Positions 27,840 to 37,070 of a stretch of DNA of 64,000 bases are shown in pieces. A program made the translations under genes and the position numbers. The notes under the pieces were generated by a model. That model searched no databases. It saw only the letters and a list, made by a program, of their open reading frames with translations, and was not told where the DNA came from. The stretch is from NCBI RefSeq assembly GCF_010731115.1, contig NZ_AP022616.1, positions 5,456,001-5,520,000 on the forward strand, given 5' to 3'. The stretch's first letter is position 1; each line of letters starts with the position of its first letter. Origin of the DNA: Mycolicibacterium phocaicum (GTDB lineage Bacteria > Actinomycetota > Actinomycetes > Mycobacteriales > Mycobacteriaceae).

Positions 27840-29585
27840 GTGAGTGACCCGATTCCCGGTCCGGGCAACGGTCAGACCCTGCTGAGCCCCGGGCAACGCG
27901 ACACCGCGTGGAAGCGGTTGGGCTCCGAGCAGTTCGACGTCATCGTGATCGGTGGCGGTGTCGTCGGCGCCGGTGCGGCGCTCGACGCGGCGACGCGCGG
28001 GCTCAAGGTCGCCCTGGTCGAGGCACGCGACTTCGCCTCCGGCACCTCCAGCCGCAGCAGCAAGATGTTCCACGGCGGCCTGCGCTACCTCGAGCAGCTC
28101 GAGTTCGGCCTGGTTCGTGAGGCGCTGTACGAACGCGAACTGTCCCTGACCACGCTGGCACCGCACCTCGTCAAGCCGCTGCCGTTCCTGTTCCCGCTGA
28201 CCAAGCGGGTCTGGGAGCGCCCCTACATCGCCGCCGGCATCTTCCTGTACGACCAGCTCGGCGGGGCGAAGTCGGTGCCCGCGCAGAAGCACCTGCTCAA
28301 GGCCGGCGCGCTGCGGCTGGCTCCGGGCCTCAAGCGCAGTTCGCTGATCGGCGCGATTCGCTACTACGACACCGTCGTCGACGACGCGCGGCACACCATG
28401 ACCGTCGCCCGCACTGCGGCGCACTACGGCGCCGTCGTCCGCACCTCGACGCAGGTCGTGGCATTGCTCCGCGAAGGCGATCGCGTCACCGGTGTGCGGG
28501 TCCGCGACTCGGAGACCGGTGCGGTGACCGAGGTCTGCGGACATGTGGTGGTCAACGCCACCGGCGTGTGGACCGACGAGATTCAGGCCCTGTCGAAGCA
28601 GCGCGGCCGGTTCCGGGTCCGCGCCTCGAAGGGCGTGCACATCGTCGTCCCGCGGGACCGCATCGTCAGCGAAGTGGCGATCATCCTGCGCACCGAGAAG
28701 TCGGTGCTGTTCGTCATCCCGTGGGGCACGCACTGGATCATCGGCACCACCGACACCGACTGGAACCTCGACCTCGCGCACCCGGCGGCCACCAAGGCCG
28801 ACATCGACTACATCCTCGGGCACGTCAACAAGGTGCTGGCCACGCCGCTCAACCATGACGACATCGACGGCGTCTACGCGGGCCTGCGCCCGCTGCTGGC
28901 CGGGGAGAGCGAGGAGACCTCCAAGCTGTCCCGCGAGCACGCCGTCGCGGTGCCGGCCCCGGGTCTGGTGGCCATCGCCGGCGGCAAGTACACCACCTAC
29001 CGGGTCATGGGCGAGGACGCCATCGACGCGGCCAGCGAGTTCGTGCCGACGCGCGTGGCGCCGTCGATCACGGAGAAGGTGCCGCTGCTCGGGGCCGACG
29101 GCTACTTCGCGCTGATCAACCAGACCGAACACGTGGGCCAGCACTATGGTCTGCATCCCTACCGGGTGCGGCACCTGCTGGACCGCTACGGCTCGCTGAT
29201 CGGCGAGGTGCTGGACATGGCGGCCGACAGGCCCGAGCTGCTGGAACCCATCACCGAGGCGCCGGTGTACCTGAAGGTGGAAGCCTGGTACGCGGCCGCG
29301 GCCGAGGGCGCGCTGCACCTCGAGGACATCCTGGCCCGCCGCATGCGGATTTCCATCGAGTACCAGCACCGCGGCGTCGACTGCGCCCGCGAGGTCGCGG
29401 AAGTCGTTGCGCCCGTGCTGGGTTGGAGTGCCGAGGACATCGACCGCGAGGTCGCGACGTACCTGGCCCGCGTCGAAGCCGAGGTGCTGTCACAGACGCA
29501 GCCCGACGACGAATCGGCAGATGCGTTGCGCGCGGCGGCTCCCGAGGCCCGTTCGGAGATCCTTGAGCCGGTTCCGCTCGATTGA
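27840..29585 (+). CDS. glpD2: Glycerol-3-phosphate dehydrogenase (FAD, respiratory)
   Basis: 581 residues from the GTG at 27840. VIGGGVVGAGAALDAATRG is the FAD fold, SSRSSKMFHGGLRYLEQLEFGLVREAL the DAO/GlpD block, GTTDTDWNLDLAHP and GGKYTTYRVMGEDAID later conserved segments; the C-terminal helical GlpD domain is present. It oxidises glycerol-3-phosphate to DHAP and passes electrons to menaquinone at the membrane. It lies 74 bases after lpdA, and its stop overlaps the start of the RluA-like gene. Confidence 0.96.
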   Translation: MSDPIPGPGNGQTLLSPGQRDTAWKRLGSEQFDVIVIGGGVVGAGAALDAATRGLKVALVEARDFASGTSSRSSKMFHGGLRYLEQLEFGLVREALYERELSLTTLAPHLVKPLPFLFPLTKRVWERPYIAAGIFLYDQLGGAKSVPAQKHLLKAGALRLAPGLKRSSLIGAIRYYDTVVDDARHTMTVARTAAHYGAVVRTSTQVVALLREGDRVTGVRVRDSETGAVTEVCGHVVVNATGVWTDEIQALSKQRGRFRVRASKGVHIVVPRDRIVSEVAIILRTEKSVLFVIPWGTHWIIGTTDTDWNLDLAHPAATKADIDYILGHVNKVLATPLNHDDIDGVYAGLRPLLAGESEETSKLSREHAVAVPAPGLVAIAGGKYTTYRVMGEDAIDAASEFVPTRVAPSITEKVPLLGADGYFALINQTEHVGQHYGLHPYRVRHLLDRYGSLIGEVLDMAADRPELLEPITEAPVYLKVEAWYAAAAEGALHLEDILARRMRISIEYQHRGVDCAREVAEVVAPVLGWSAEDIDREVATYLARVEAEVLSQTQPDDESADALRAAAPEARSEILEPVPLD

Positions 29586-30436
29586 GCCTGCCCGTCCGTC
29601 CCGGATACGAGGGGATCGGGCCTGCTCGGCTGCGGGTGCACGGCGGGCCGGTGCAGGCTGAGCTGCGGGCGCGGTTCGGCGACGACGCGGCCGCGAAAGT
29701 CCTTGCCGGCGAGGTGGTTTGCGCTGACGGGTCAGTGGTCGACGAGGCGACCGAGCTGCCGGCCGGTGCGTTCATCTACTGGTATCGGGACCTGCCCGAC
29801 GAGGTCGTCGTGCCGTTCGACGTGCCGGTGCTGTACCGCGACGAGAACATCGTCGTGGTCGACAAGCCGCACTTCCTGGCCACCATGCCGCGCGGTGGGC
29901 ACGTGGTGCAGACGGCCCTGGTGCGGCTGCGCCGGGCCTTGGGATTGTGGGAACTGTCCCCGGCGCACCGTTTGGACCGGCTGACCGCCGGCGTCCTGGT
30001 GTTCACCGCGCGACGCGAGGTCCGCGGGGCGTATCAGACGATGTTCGCTTCTGGCGGGGCGTCCAAGACGTATCTGGCGCGGTCGTCGGCCGGGACACTG
30101 ACCGAGCCCGTCGAGCTGCGCAATCGAATCGTGAAGCGGCGCGGGTCTTTACAGGCCGTCATCGAGCCCGGTGAGGTGAATGCGGTGACGCTGATCGAGC
30201 CCTTGGGTTCCGGGTTGTTCCAGCTGACGCCCGCGACCGGCCGCACCCATCAACTGCGGGTGCACATGAACTCACTGGGGCTGCCCATTGACGGGGATCC
30301 GTTGTACCCCACGGTGCTCGACGTCGCCGCCGGTGACTTCTCGACGCCGCTGCAGTTGTTGGCGCACCGGCTGGCGTTCGTCGATCCGGTGACCGGTGTG
30401 GAGCGGGAGTTTGTCAGCGGGCGCGAATTTCAGTAG
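29582..30436 (+). CDS. RluA-family pseudouridine synthase
   Basis: 284 residues beginning at a TTG that overlaps the glpD stop (TTGA). Catalytic HRLDRLTAG has Asp132; VVDKPHFLATMPRGG, LTPATGRTHQLRVHM and GDPLYP complete the RluA pattern. It isomerises uridine in rRNA or tRNA; the target site cannot be told. The N-terminal about 80 residues form a short S4-like extension. It is the Rv3300c counterpart. The 26-base palindrome at 30478 may end the transcript. Confidence 0.88.
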   Translation: MSLPVRPGYEGIGPARLRVHGGPVQAELRARFGDDAAAKVLAGEVVCADGSVVDEATELPAGAFIYWYRDLPDEVVVPFDVPVLYRDENIVVVDKPHFLATMPRGGHVVQTALVRLRRALGLWELSPAHRLDRLTAGVLVFTARREVRGAYQTMFASGGASKTYLARSSAGTLTEPVELRNRIVKRRGSLQAVIEPGEVNAVTLIEPLGSGLFQLTPATGRTHQLRVHMNSLGLPIDGDPLYPTVLDVAAGDFSTPLQLLAHRLAFVDPVTGVEREFVSGREFQ

Positions 30437-30477
30437 TCCGTCGCCTCTCCCTTGGCATGTTCGATCTGAAGCCGTCA

Positions 30478-30503
30478 ACTTTCCCTGACGCGTCAAGGAA
30501 AGT
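30478..30503. terminator. 26-base palindrome after RluA-like gene
   Basis: ACTTTCC, then a perfect TGACGCGTCA core, then GGAAAGT, with one mismatched pair (C30485/A30496). It lies 42 bases after the pseudouridine synthase stop and 138 before the SDR start. There is no T tract, so it could equally be a protein-binding site. Confidence 0.45.
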
Positions 30504-30640
30504 CGACCGCTCCAAATCGCAAGTGCCGCAGGAGAGCCGACACGCCGCCGGGTGACACGCCGAGATTCGCTTGGCGCATTGTGCCCGCTCAATGGTGCGA
30601 CCCGGTCGGCACCGCAAAACCCTGTGATCTACTGCTAGCC

Positions 30641-31411
30641 ATGGACCGCACCACATTTGACCGCCTGTTCGACATGACCGACCGCACCGTCATCGTGACC
30701 GGCGGGACGCGCGGTATCGGCCTCGCCATGGCCGAGGGGTTCGCGCTGGCCGGCGCCAATCTGGTGGTCGCCAGCCGTAAGCCCGACGCGTGCGAGGCCG
30801 CGGCTGAGCACCTGCGCGGTCTGGGTGGCAAGGCGATCGGCGTGCCCGTGAACATGGGCAACCTCGACGATCTCGATCGGCTGGTCGAGGCCACCGTCGC
30901 GGAGTTCGGCGGCCTCGATGTACTGGTCAACAACGCGGCCAACGCACTGGCTCAGCCGCTGGGGGAGATGACGCCCGAGGCGTGGGCCAAGTCGTACGAC
31001 GCCAACCTGCGTGGACCGGTGTTCCTGGTGCAGAAAGCGTTGCCGCACTTGAAGGTAAGCCCGGCCGCCGCGGTCCTGAACATGGCATCGATCGGTGCCT
31101 TCCAGTTCGCGCCTTTCGTGTCGATGTACGCCGCGGGCAAGGCGGCGCTGCTGTCGTTCACCCGCTCGATGGCAGCCGCCTACGCGGCCGACGGCATCCG
31201 GGTCAACGCCATCGCGCCCGGCCCTGTCGACACCGACATGGTGCGCAACAACCCGCAGGCGGCCATCGATGCGATGGCCGCCAACACGCTGCTGAAGCGC
31301 CTGGCCAGCCCCGACGAAATGGTGGGCACGGCGCTGCTGTTGTGTTCGGGTGCAGGCAGTTACATCACCGGGCAGGTCGTCATCGTCGACGGCGGCGGGA
31401 CGCCGCGGTAG
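30641..31411 (+). CDS. Short-chain dehydrogenase/reductase
   Basis: 256 residues from the ATG at 30641. Classical SDR: cofactor loop GGTRGIG, NNAAN, the catalytic S of NMASIGAF, YAAGK (Tyr and Lys), then the post-catalytic APGPVDTDM and the C-terminal ITGQVVIVDGGGTPR. Substrate unknown; RKPDACE after the second strand suggests an NADP preference through a basic residue. It converges on the geranylgeranyl-reductase-like gene with a 6-base gap. Confidence 0.88.
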   Translation: MDRTTFDRLFDMTDRTVIVTGGTRGIGLAMAEGFALAGANLVVASRKPDACEAAAEHLRGLGGKAIGVPVNMGNLDDLDRLVEATVAEFGGLDVLVNNAANALAQPLGEMTPEAWAKSYDANLRGPVFLVQKALPHLKVSPAAAVLNMASIGAFQFAPFVSMYAAGKAALLSFTRSMAAAYAADGIRVNAIAPGPVDTDMVRNNPQAAIDAMAANTLLKRLASPDEMVGTALLLCSGAGSYITGQVVIVDGGGTPR

Positions 31412-31417
31412 GCGCCG

Positions 31418-32599
31418 TCAGTACGTGTGCAGGGGGCCGTACGACTTCCCGTACATCACCCGGAGGGCGCCGTCGCGGACGAATCCTTTGTCGAGGAGCT
31501 TGATGCCCGTGTTCGGAATGGCCGGGATACCGGCGAGCTTGTGGCCGAAGCGGCCCATCCGGTACTCCCGGCCCCAAGCAGCCTCCAGACGCCGGGTGTA
31601 GTTGGTGAAGTCGTCGGGGCCACCGTTCTGCAGGGCCGCGGTGACGCATTCGCCGGCGACCAGGCCGGCCTCGAGCGCCTTCGAAATGCCCGCTCCGGAA
31701 ACCGGTTTGGCGGCACCGAGTGCGTCGCCGGTGAAGACGACGCCCGGACGCCACGGCGGCCACGCGGTGAAACCCATCGGCAGCCGCCACGCCCGCACGC
31801 TCTTGCTCTTCTTCAATTCCGCGATCGATGGCAGCTCCCACTCATACCGCAGCGACCGCAGGAATTCGCCGAGTAGCTGCGTGGCGTTGATGGCTTGCCA
31901 GTTCCGGTAGCAGTTGACATAGCCCACGCCGATGTTGAGCACACCATTGCCCATCGGGAACACCCAGCCGTAGCCGGGCAACTGATCGCCCTGGAACTGC
32001 AGCTTGAGGTAGATGTCGAGCGAATCGGTGTCGGGCCGGTTGGTGTGCATCTCCGCGCGGATCGCGATGGCCGAGTAGCCGTTGTACTCCGAATCGATGT
32101 TCAGCGCGCGCTTGACGGGCGAGTACGCGCCGTCGGCGGCGACGACGGCGTCTGCGGAGATCTTCTCCCCGCTCTTGAGGACCACGCCGACCACCCGGCC
32201 GTCGGCATCGAGTTCAGGTCCCGCCACTTCGGCACCTTCGCGTACCTCTGCGCCGGCCTTTTCGGCGTGCCTGAGCAATACCGTGTCCAAATGCGTACGG
32301 CTGGCCGTATGTCCGTGATCGGGCATGCCGGGGCGCCGCGGGAAGGACATCTCCCATCGGCTCGGGCTGAACACCGTGACGCGGTCGACCCGGTGGAAGG
32401 TGGCGACTTCGTCGGCCAGGCCCATCTTCTGCAGGTAACTGACGGCGCGGGCGGTCAGTCCGTCGCCGCAGGGTTTGTCGCGGGGAAACTCGGCCTTGTC
32501 GACGACCAGCACCTTGGCGCCCACCCGCGCGGCCTGCCAGGCGGCGGCGGAGCCCGACGGACCACCACCGGCGACGACGACGTCATACCGCTGTGCCAT
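31418..32599 (-). CDS. Geranylgeranyl reductase family FAD-dependent oxidoreductase
   Basis: 393 residues: VVVAGGGPSGSAAAWQAAR (FAD fold), FPRDKPCGDGLTARAV (family signature), VVAADGAYSPVKRALN and VFTGDALGAAKPVSGAGISKALEAG. Members saturate isoprenoid chains, such as menaquinone side chains or polyprenyl lipids. It does not read like mycobacterial MenJ in its N-terminal half, so it is probably a paralogue with another polyprenyl or unknown substrate. It points away from the zinc-finger remnant and the defence island. Confidence 0.82.
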   Translation of the reverse strand: MAQRYDVVVAGGGPSGSAAAWQAARVGAKVLVVDKAEFPRDKPCGDGLTARAVSYLQKMGLADEVATFHRVDRVTVFSPSRWEMSFPRRPGMPDHGHTASRTHLDTVLLRHAEKAGAEVREGAEVAGPELDADGRVVGVVLKSGEKISADAVVAADGAYSPVKRALNIDSEYNGYSAIAIRAEMHTNRPDTDSLDIYLKLQFQGDQLPGYGWVFPMGNGVLNIGVGYVNCYRNWQAINATQLLGEFLRSLRYEWELPSIAELKKSKSVRAWRLPMGFTAWPPWRPGVVFTGDALGAAKPVSGAGISKALEAGLVAGECVTAALQNGGPDDFTNYTRRLEAAWGREYRMGRFGHKLAGIPAIPNTGIKLLDKGFVRDGALRVMYGKSYGPLHTY

Positions 32600-32783
32600 C
32601 GTTTCCCGCCCCGTCCGTCCCGAAGTGGCTCCAGTTCATCAGCTTTCGTGCGGAGCCGCCAGGTGACCAACTTACCGATGCGGGTCGTCGACTTTCAGGC
32701 TGTCCCCGCTGTTCGAGATGTTCCCGGCCGACGTGTCGCGCGCGTCCCGGTAATCCGGGCGTACCGGGGCTACCGTGGATGGC

Positions 32784-32995
32784 GTGGCATCCATCTTCGG
32801 CGACTCGCATCTGAAGAACGTCCGCCTGGTCACCCCGCAGACCACGAAGGGCTGCCAGGACTGCATCGCGGCCGGCACCCGCTGGGTGCACCTGCGGCTG
32901 TGCCTGACATGCGGTCCGTCGGGTGCTGCGATTCGTCGCCGATGCGCCGTGCCAGTGCCCATGCGAAGACGCCGGGCCGCGAGATCCAGCACTCC
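32784..32995 (+). pseudogene. UBP-type zinc-finger protein, broken left copy
   Basis: Starts with GTG at 32784 and matches the intact gene at 41324. By eye there are only about eight differences over the first ~125 bases, more after that. After LCLTCG a single missing base shifts the frame; in the shifted frame the sequence continues VGCCDSSPM-like and then ASAHAKTPGREIQHS before similarity stops near 32995. The last about 15 residues of the domain are missing. It marks the left edge of the restriction island. Confidence 0.8.
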
Positions 32996-33110
32996 ATAAG
33001 GCTTAGTACTGTCGGTTGGATGCCTCGGAGGGCACCACTTTGTGCTCCGTTGTGGGTATGACTCGTTTGATACTGGCTTTCCATACGATCGAAGTCGATA
33101 AGCTGTGCTA

Positions 33111-35834
33111 ATGAGCGACGTGGGGGACGATTCTCGGCTGCCGGCCGAGGCGCGTGCGCGACGGCTGATCGATGAGCAGCTCACCCAGGCGGGCTGGGTA
33201 GTCCAATATAAGAAGGACTTGAACCTCTTCGTGGGTTCGGGCATTGCTGTTCGCGAAGTGGTGATGAAGCCAAGCCACGGACGGGTCGATTATTTGCTTT
33301 ACGTCGATAAGGCAGTGGTCGGCGTCATTGAGGCGAAACCAGTCGGTACGCCGTTGTCTGGGGTCGAGTGGCAGTCAGCAATGTATGCCGAGGGTCTGCC
33401 AGCCGATGTGCGGATCGCCGCGAAGACGCGTGAAGGACGCTTGCCATTCGTGTTCGAGGCTTCGGGCGTCGAAACTCATTTCACGAACGGTTTCGATCCG
33501 GAACCACGCGCGCGGCTGATCTTCAATGTGCCTAGGCCCGAGGCGTTGGCCCGCATTCTGCGTGACGCCGAAGCGGACCCACGGCGACCGACATGGCGGG
33601 CTAAGGTGCAGAACCTGCCTCCGCTCGATACTGCTCCGCTTCGCCCGGCCCAGATCGAGGCTATCAATGGCGTCGAAAAGAGTTTGGCTGCACAGCAGTT
33701 CGATCGTTCGCTGATCCAGATGGCCACTGGCGCCGGCAAGACATACACCGCGGTGACGCAGTCGTACCGCTTGCTCAAACACGGTGGTTTCAATCGGATT
33801 CTGTTCGTGGTCGACCGAAACAACCTGGCCGAACAGACACTTGCTGAATTCCAGAACTATCGCACGCCTGACGACGGTCGGCGTTTCACGGAGCTGTACA
33901 ACGTCGCCAAGCTGTCCAAGGCGGGATTGTTGGGGTCGACGAAGGTCTCGATTTCGACGATTCAGCGGGTTTTCAAGGCCATCAAGGTTGGCGAAGTCAG
34001 CGACACCGACGACCCGGACATCGACGATTACATCCCGGACGTGCCGGTGACTGTTTCGTACAGCTGTGAAATCCCACCGGAAACATTCGATCTCATCGTT
34101 GTCGATGAAGCTCATCGGAGCATCTACGGGGTTTGGCGGGGTGTCCTCGAGTATTTCGACGCCCACGTGGTCGGGCTGACGGCCACTCCCGGTAAACAGA
34201 CGTTCGCGTTCTTCCGGCAGAACCTGGTGGCGGACTACACCTATCCCGAATCCGTAGCTGACGGCGTCAACGTCGACTTCGACGTGTACCGGATCCGCAC
34301 GAAGATCAGCGATGCGGGATCGCGGATTGAGGCAGGCACCATCGTGCCGAAGGTTGACCGGCGTACTCGTGAACAGCGGCTTGAGGCGCTCGACGATGAT
34401 CTGGATTACGGTGCAGCACAGCTCGATCGGGCAGTGACCGCGACCGATCAGATCCGGACGGTGCTCGAAATATTCCGGGACCGGCTCTTCACCGAGATTT
34501 TCCCGGGACGTAGCACGGTGCCGAAAACGCTGATTTTCGCCAAGGATGACAACCATGCGGAGGAGATCGTCAAGCAAGTACGTGAAGTGTTCGGTAAGGG
34601 CAACGATTTCGCTGCGAAGATCACCTACAACGCGCGAAATGCCAAGGAGCAGTTACAAGCCCTGCGGACCAGCCCGAACCTGCGCATCGCCGTCACTGTC
34701 GACATGATCGCCACCGGTACCGACGTTAAACCACTGGAATGTGTGTTCTTTATGCGCGACGTGCGCTCAGCACAGTACTTCGAGCAGATGAAAGGTCGTG
34801 GCGCACGTACTATTGCGGATGCTGACTTCCAATCTGTCACGCCGGATGCGCAGACGAAGACGCGGTTTGTGATCGTAGATGCCGTCGGCGTCACCGAGCA
34901 CGATTTCGTGGAGCCGCCGCTGAACCGGCAGCGGTCGGTGCCGCTCAAGAAGCTGCTGGAGAAAGCGGCCAATCTAACGATCACCGAGGATGAAGCAGCC
35001 ACGCTTGCTTCGCGTTTAGCAAAACTGGAGCTCGACCTCACCGATGCGGAGCGGGTCGAACTCGATGAGGTCGCGTCCGGTCGGGTTCGTGACATCATCC
35101 GGAACCTCGTTGATGCGGTCGAACCAGCGACCACAACGCGAGAAGCCATTGATCGTGCGATTGAACCGCTGGCCTCGAACCCTGAGCTGCGCAACCGTAT
35201 TTTGGAGCTCCGGGCTGCGCATGATCGAGTGATCGACGAGGTCAGTCGCGACGAACTGATCGAAGCTGGGGGTGTGGTCGACACGGACAAGGCTCGCTCG
35301 GTGGTGGAGTCGTGGTCCGCTTATCTGGCTGAACATCGCGACGAGATCACCGCACTGCAAGTGGGTTATGAGGCGGGCGAACGGCGTATCGACTTCGCGG
35401 TCATCGAGGGGCTGGCGGCGAGAATCTCACGGCCACCGCACAATTGGACAACCGACGTGATCTGGAACGCCTATGCCGCGGTGGACGGGGTGAAGGTGCG
35501 CAAGAGCGCCACCCACACGCTCACAGATCTGGTGTCGTTGATCCGCTACGCCACTGGTGTTGATGACGAGCTGGTGCCCTACGGTGAGCGGGTGCGTGAA
35601 CGATATGCCGCCTGGCTGACGCAACAGGATCAGTCGGGTGCAGTTTTCACCGAGATCGAGCGGTGGTGGCTGGACCGGATGGTGTCGGTGATCGCGAGTT
35701 CCGCGGGTATCCGGGTCGAAGACCTGGACGACGCACCGTTCACTGAGCGTGGCGGAACTGACGGGGCGATAAGGGATTTGGGTGAGCGAGCAGCGGAGTT
35801 GATCGACGAATTGAACGCGGAGTTGACGGCGTGA
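33111..35834 (+). CDS. hsdR: Type I restriction enzyme, R subunit
   Basis: 907 residues from the ATG at 33111; a GTG two codons earlier is possible. The N-terminal nuclease of PD-(D/E)xK type is visible as D60 in GRVDYLLYV and E74-A-K76. A superfamily-2 translocase follows: Walker A ATGAGKTYT near 204-212, DEAH at 332-335, and later VTVDMIATGTDVKPLECV and QMKGRGART (motifs V and VI). The C-terminal part carries helical segments that bind the M2S core. It is the first gene of the island operon and overlaps hsdS by four bases (GTGA). It cuts unmethylated foreign DNA after ATP-driven translocation. Confidence 0.95.
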   Translation: MSDVGDDSRLPAEARARRLIDEQLTQAGWVVQYKKDLNLFVGSGIAVREVVMKPSHGRVDYLLYVDKAVVGVIEAKPVGTPLSGVEWQSAMYAEGLPADVRIAAKTREGRLPFVFEASGVETHFTNGFDPEPRARLIFNVPRPEALARILRDAEADPRRPTWRAKVQNLPPLDTAPLRPAQIEAINGVEKSLAAQQFDRSLIQMATGAGKTYTAVTQSYRLLKHGGFNRILFVVDRNNLAEQTLAEFQNYRTPDDGRRFTELYNVAKLSKAGLLGSTKVSISTIQRVFKAIKVGEVSDTDDPDIDDYIPDVPVTVSYSCEIPPETFDLIVVDEAHRSIYGVWRGVLEYFDAHVVGLTATPGKQTFAFFRQNLVADYTYPESVADGVNVDFDVYRIRTKISDAGSRIEAGTIVPKVDRRTREQRLEALDDDLDYGAAQLDRAVTATDQIRTVLEIFRDRLFTEIFPGRSTVPKTLIFAKDDNHAEEIVKQVREVFGKGNDFAAKITYNARNAKEQLQALRTSPNLRIAVTVDMIATGTDVKPLECVFFMRDVRSAQYFEQMKGRGARTIADADFQSVTPDAQTKTRFVIVDAVGVTEHDFVEPPLNRQRSVPLKKLLEKAANLTITEDEAATLASRLAKLELDLTDAERVELDEVASGRVRDIIRNLVDAVEPATTTREAIDRAIEPLASNPELRNRILELRAAHDRVIDEVSRDELIEAGGVVDTDKARSVVESWSAYLAEHRDEITALQVGYEAGERRIDFAVIEGLAARISRPPHNWTTDVIWNAYAAVDGVKVRKSATHTLTDLVSLIRYATGVDDELVPYGERVRERYAAWLTQQDQSGAVFTEIERWWLDRMVSVIASSAGIRVEDLDDAPFTERGGTDGAIRDLGERAAELIDELNAELTA

Positions 35835-37054
35835 GTTGGCCGTGGCAGTTACCTGACGGTTGGCGGTGGACTGAATGGGAGGCAGTTGCGCGCGTCGCCA
35901 GTAACCTCGTAGAGCCGGAGGATTACCGTGCGATGCCGCATATTGCGCCAAACCATATAGAGGCACATACAGGTCGCCTTCTGCCGTACCGGACAGTCGG
36001 TGACGACGAGGTCGTCAGTGCTAAGCATCGTTTTAGACCTGGGCAGATCCTGTACAGCAAGATTCGTCCGTATTTGGGCAAGGTCGTCCTTGTCGATTTC
36101 GATGGGCTTTGCAGTGCCGACATGTATCCGGTCGACACAGAACTTGAGCCGCGGTACCTGAAATGGTGGATGCTCACCCCCGAGTTCACCCGTCGTGCGT
36201 CTGGACAGCAGGCCCGTACCGTTCTGCCCAAGATAAACAAACGGGCGCTGGGACGATTGCCTGTGCCGGTCGCACAGCCCGGCGATCAGGAACGCATCGT
36301 AGAGATTCTCGATGATCACCTATCGCGCCTCGACGCCGCGGCGGATTACCTTCGCGCAGCAGAACGCCGGCTGGACACGTTTGTGACTGCCACTCTCATG
36401 AACCTGATCCCTGATGTTGACGACTACCCAGCGAAGTGGGAGAGAAGCTGCGTCGGCGATGCCGGTGTCGTAGAACTGGGGCGTCAGCGTCACCCTGATT
36501 GGCATTCAGGACCGAATATGAAGCCCTATTTGCGTGTGGCAAATGTATTCGAGGACAGGATCGATACTCGCGATGTGATGGAGATGCATTGGCCTGCCGA
36601 GACATTCGATCGGTTCAAACTACATGTGGGTGATGTTCTCCTTAACGAAGGGCAGACACCCGAACTGCTCGGACGCCCGGCGTTATATCGGGGTGAGCCG
36701 GCGGAGGTTGCTTTCACGAACAGCCTTCTCCGTTTCGTTGCATCTGATCGAGTCCTACCTGAGTTCGCACTCCTCGTTTTCAGACGCCACATGCGAGCTG
36801 GTAGGTTCAAGCGGGAGTCACGGATTACGACGAACATTGCGCATTTGTCCGCCTCTCGGCTCAAACCTATTGAATTCCCGATTCCCGATCTCGCCGAACA
36901 AGCGGCTATCGTCGCGTCCGCCCAGCGGTCCTTTGAGGCGGTCGAGCGTCAGCGCGCGCAGCTTGCTATCGCTAAGTTGCGTCGGGAGCAGCTACGGAAG
37001 TCAATGTTGTCCGCAGCTTTCTCCGGCCACCTCACGGGTTCTCGACTGAGTTGA
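35831..37054 (+). CDS. hsdS: Type I restriction-modification specificity subunit S
   Basis: 407 residues from a GTG overlapping the hsdR stop. Two target-recognition domains are visible: the first opens LPDGWRWTEWEAVARVASNLVEP and ends TVLPKINKRALGRLPVPVAQPGDQERIVEILDDHLSRLDAAADYLRAAERRL (conserved helix). The second, about 195-370, ends ASRLKPIEFPIPDLAEQAAIVASAQRSFEAVERQRAQLAIAKLRREQL (second helix), giving the normal bipartite layout. It sets the DNA target of both the nuclease and methylase. The DNA here is more AT-rich than the chromosome around it. Confidence 0.92.
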   Translation: MSWPWQLPDGWRWTEWEAVARVASNLVEPEDYRAMPHIAPNHIEAHTGRLLPYRTVGDDEVVSAKHRFRPGQILYSKIRPYLGKVVLVDFDGLCSADMYPVDTELEPRYLKWWMLTPEFTRRASGQQARTVLPKINKRALGRLPVPVAQPGDQERIVEILDDHLSRLDAAADYLRAAERRLDTFVTATLMNLIPDVDDYPAKWERSCVGDAGVVELGRQRHPDWHSGPNMKPYLRVANVFEDRIDTRDVMEMHWPAETFDRFKLHVGDVLLNEGQTPELLGRPALYRGEPAEVAFTNSLLRFVASDRVLPEFALLVFRRHMRAGRFKRESRITTNIAHLSASRLKPIEFPIPDLAEQAAIVASAQRSFEAVERQRAQLAIAKLRREQLRKSMLSAAFSGHLTGSRLS

Positions 37055-37070
37055 AAGAACTCGAAACTGT

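Noticed and set aside
31418..32599. Calling the geranylgeranyl-reductase-family gene menJ
   Set aside because: The family signature fits, but the sequence differs from mycobacterial MenJ as I remember it and the neighbourhood is not the menaquinone one. It was left as a family-level call.
33067..33089. TTGATA and TACGAT before hsdR as a sigma-70-type promoter
   Set aside because: The two hexamers are only 11 bases apart, far too close for a normal promoter.
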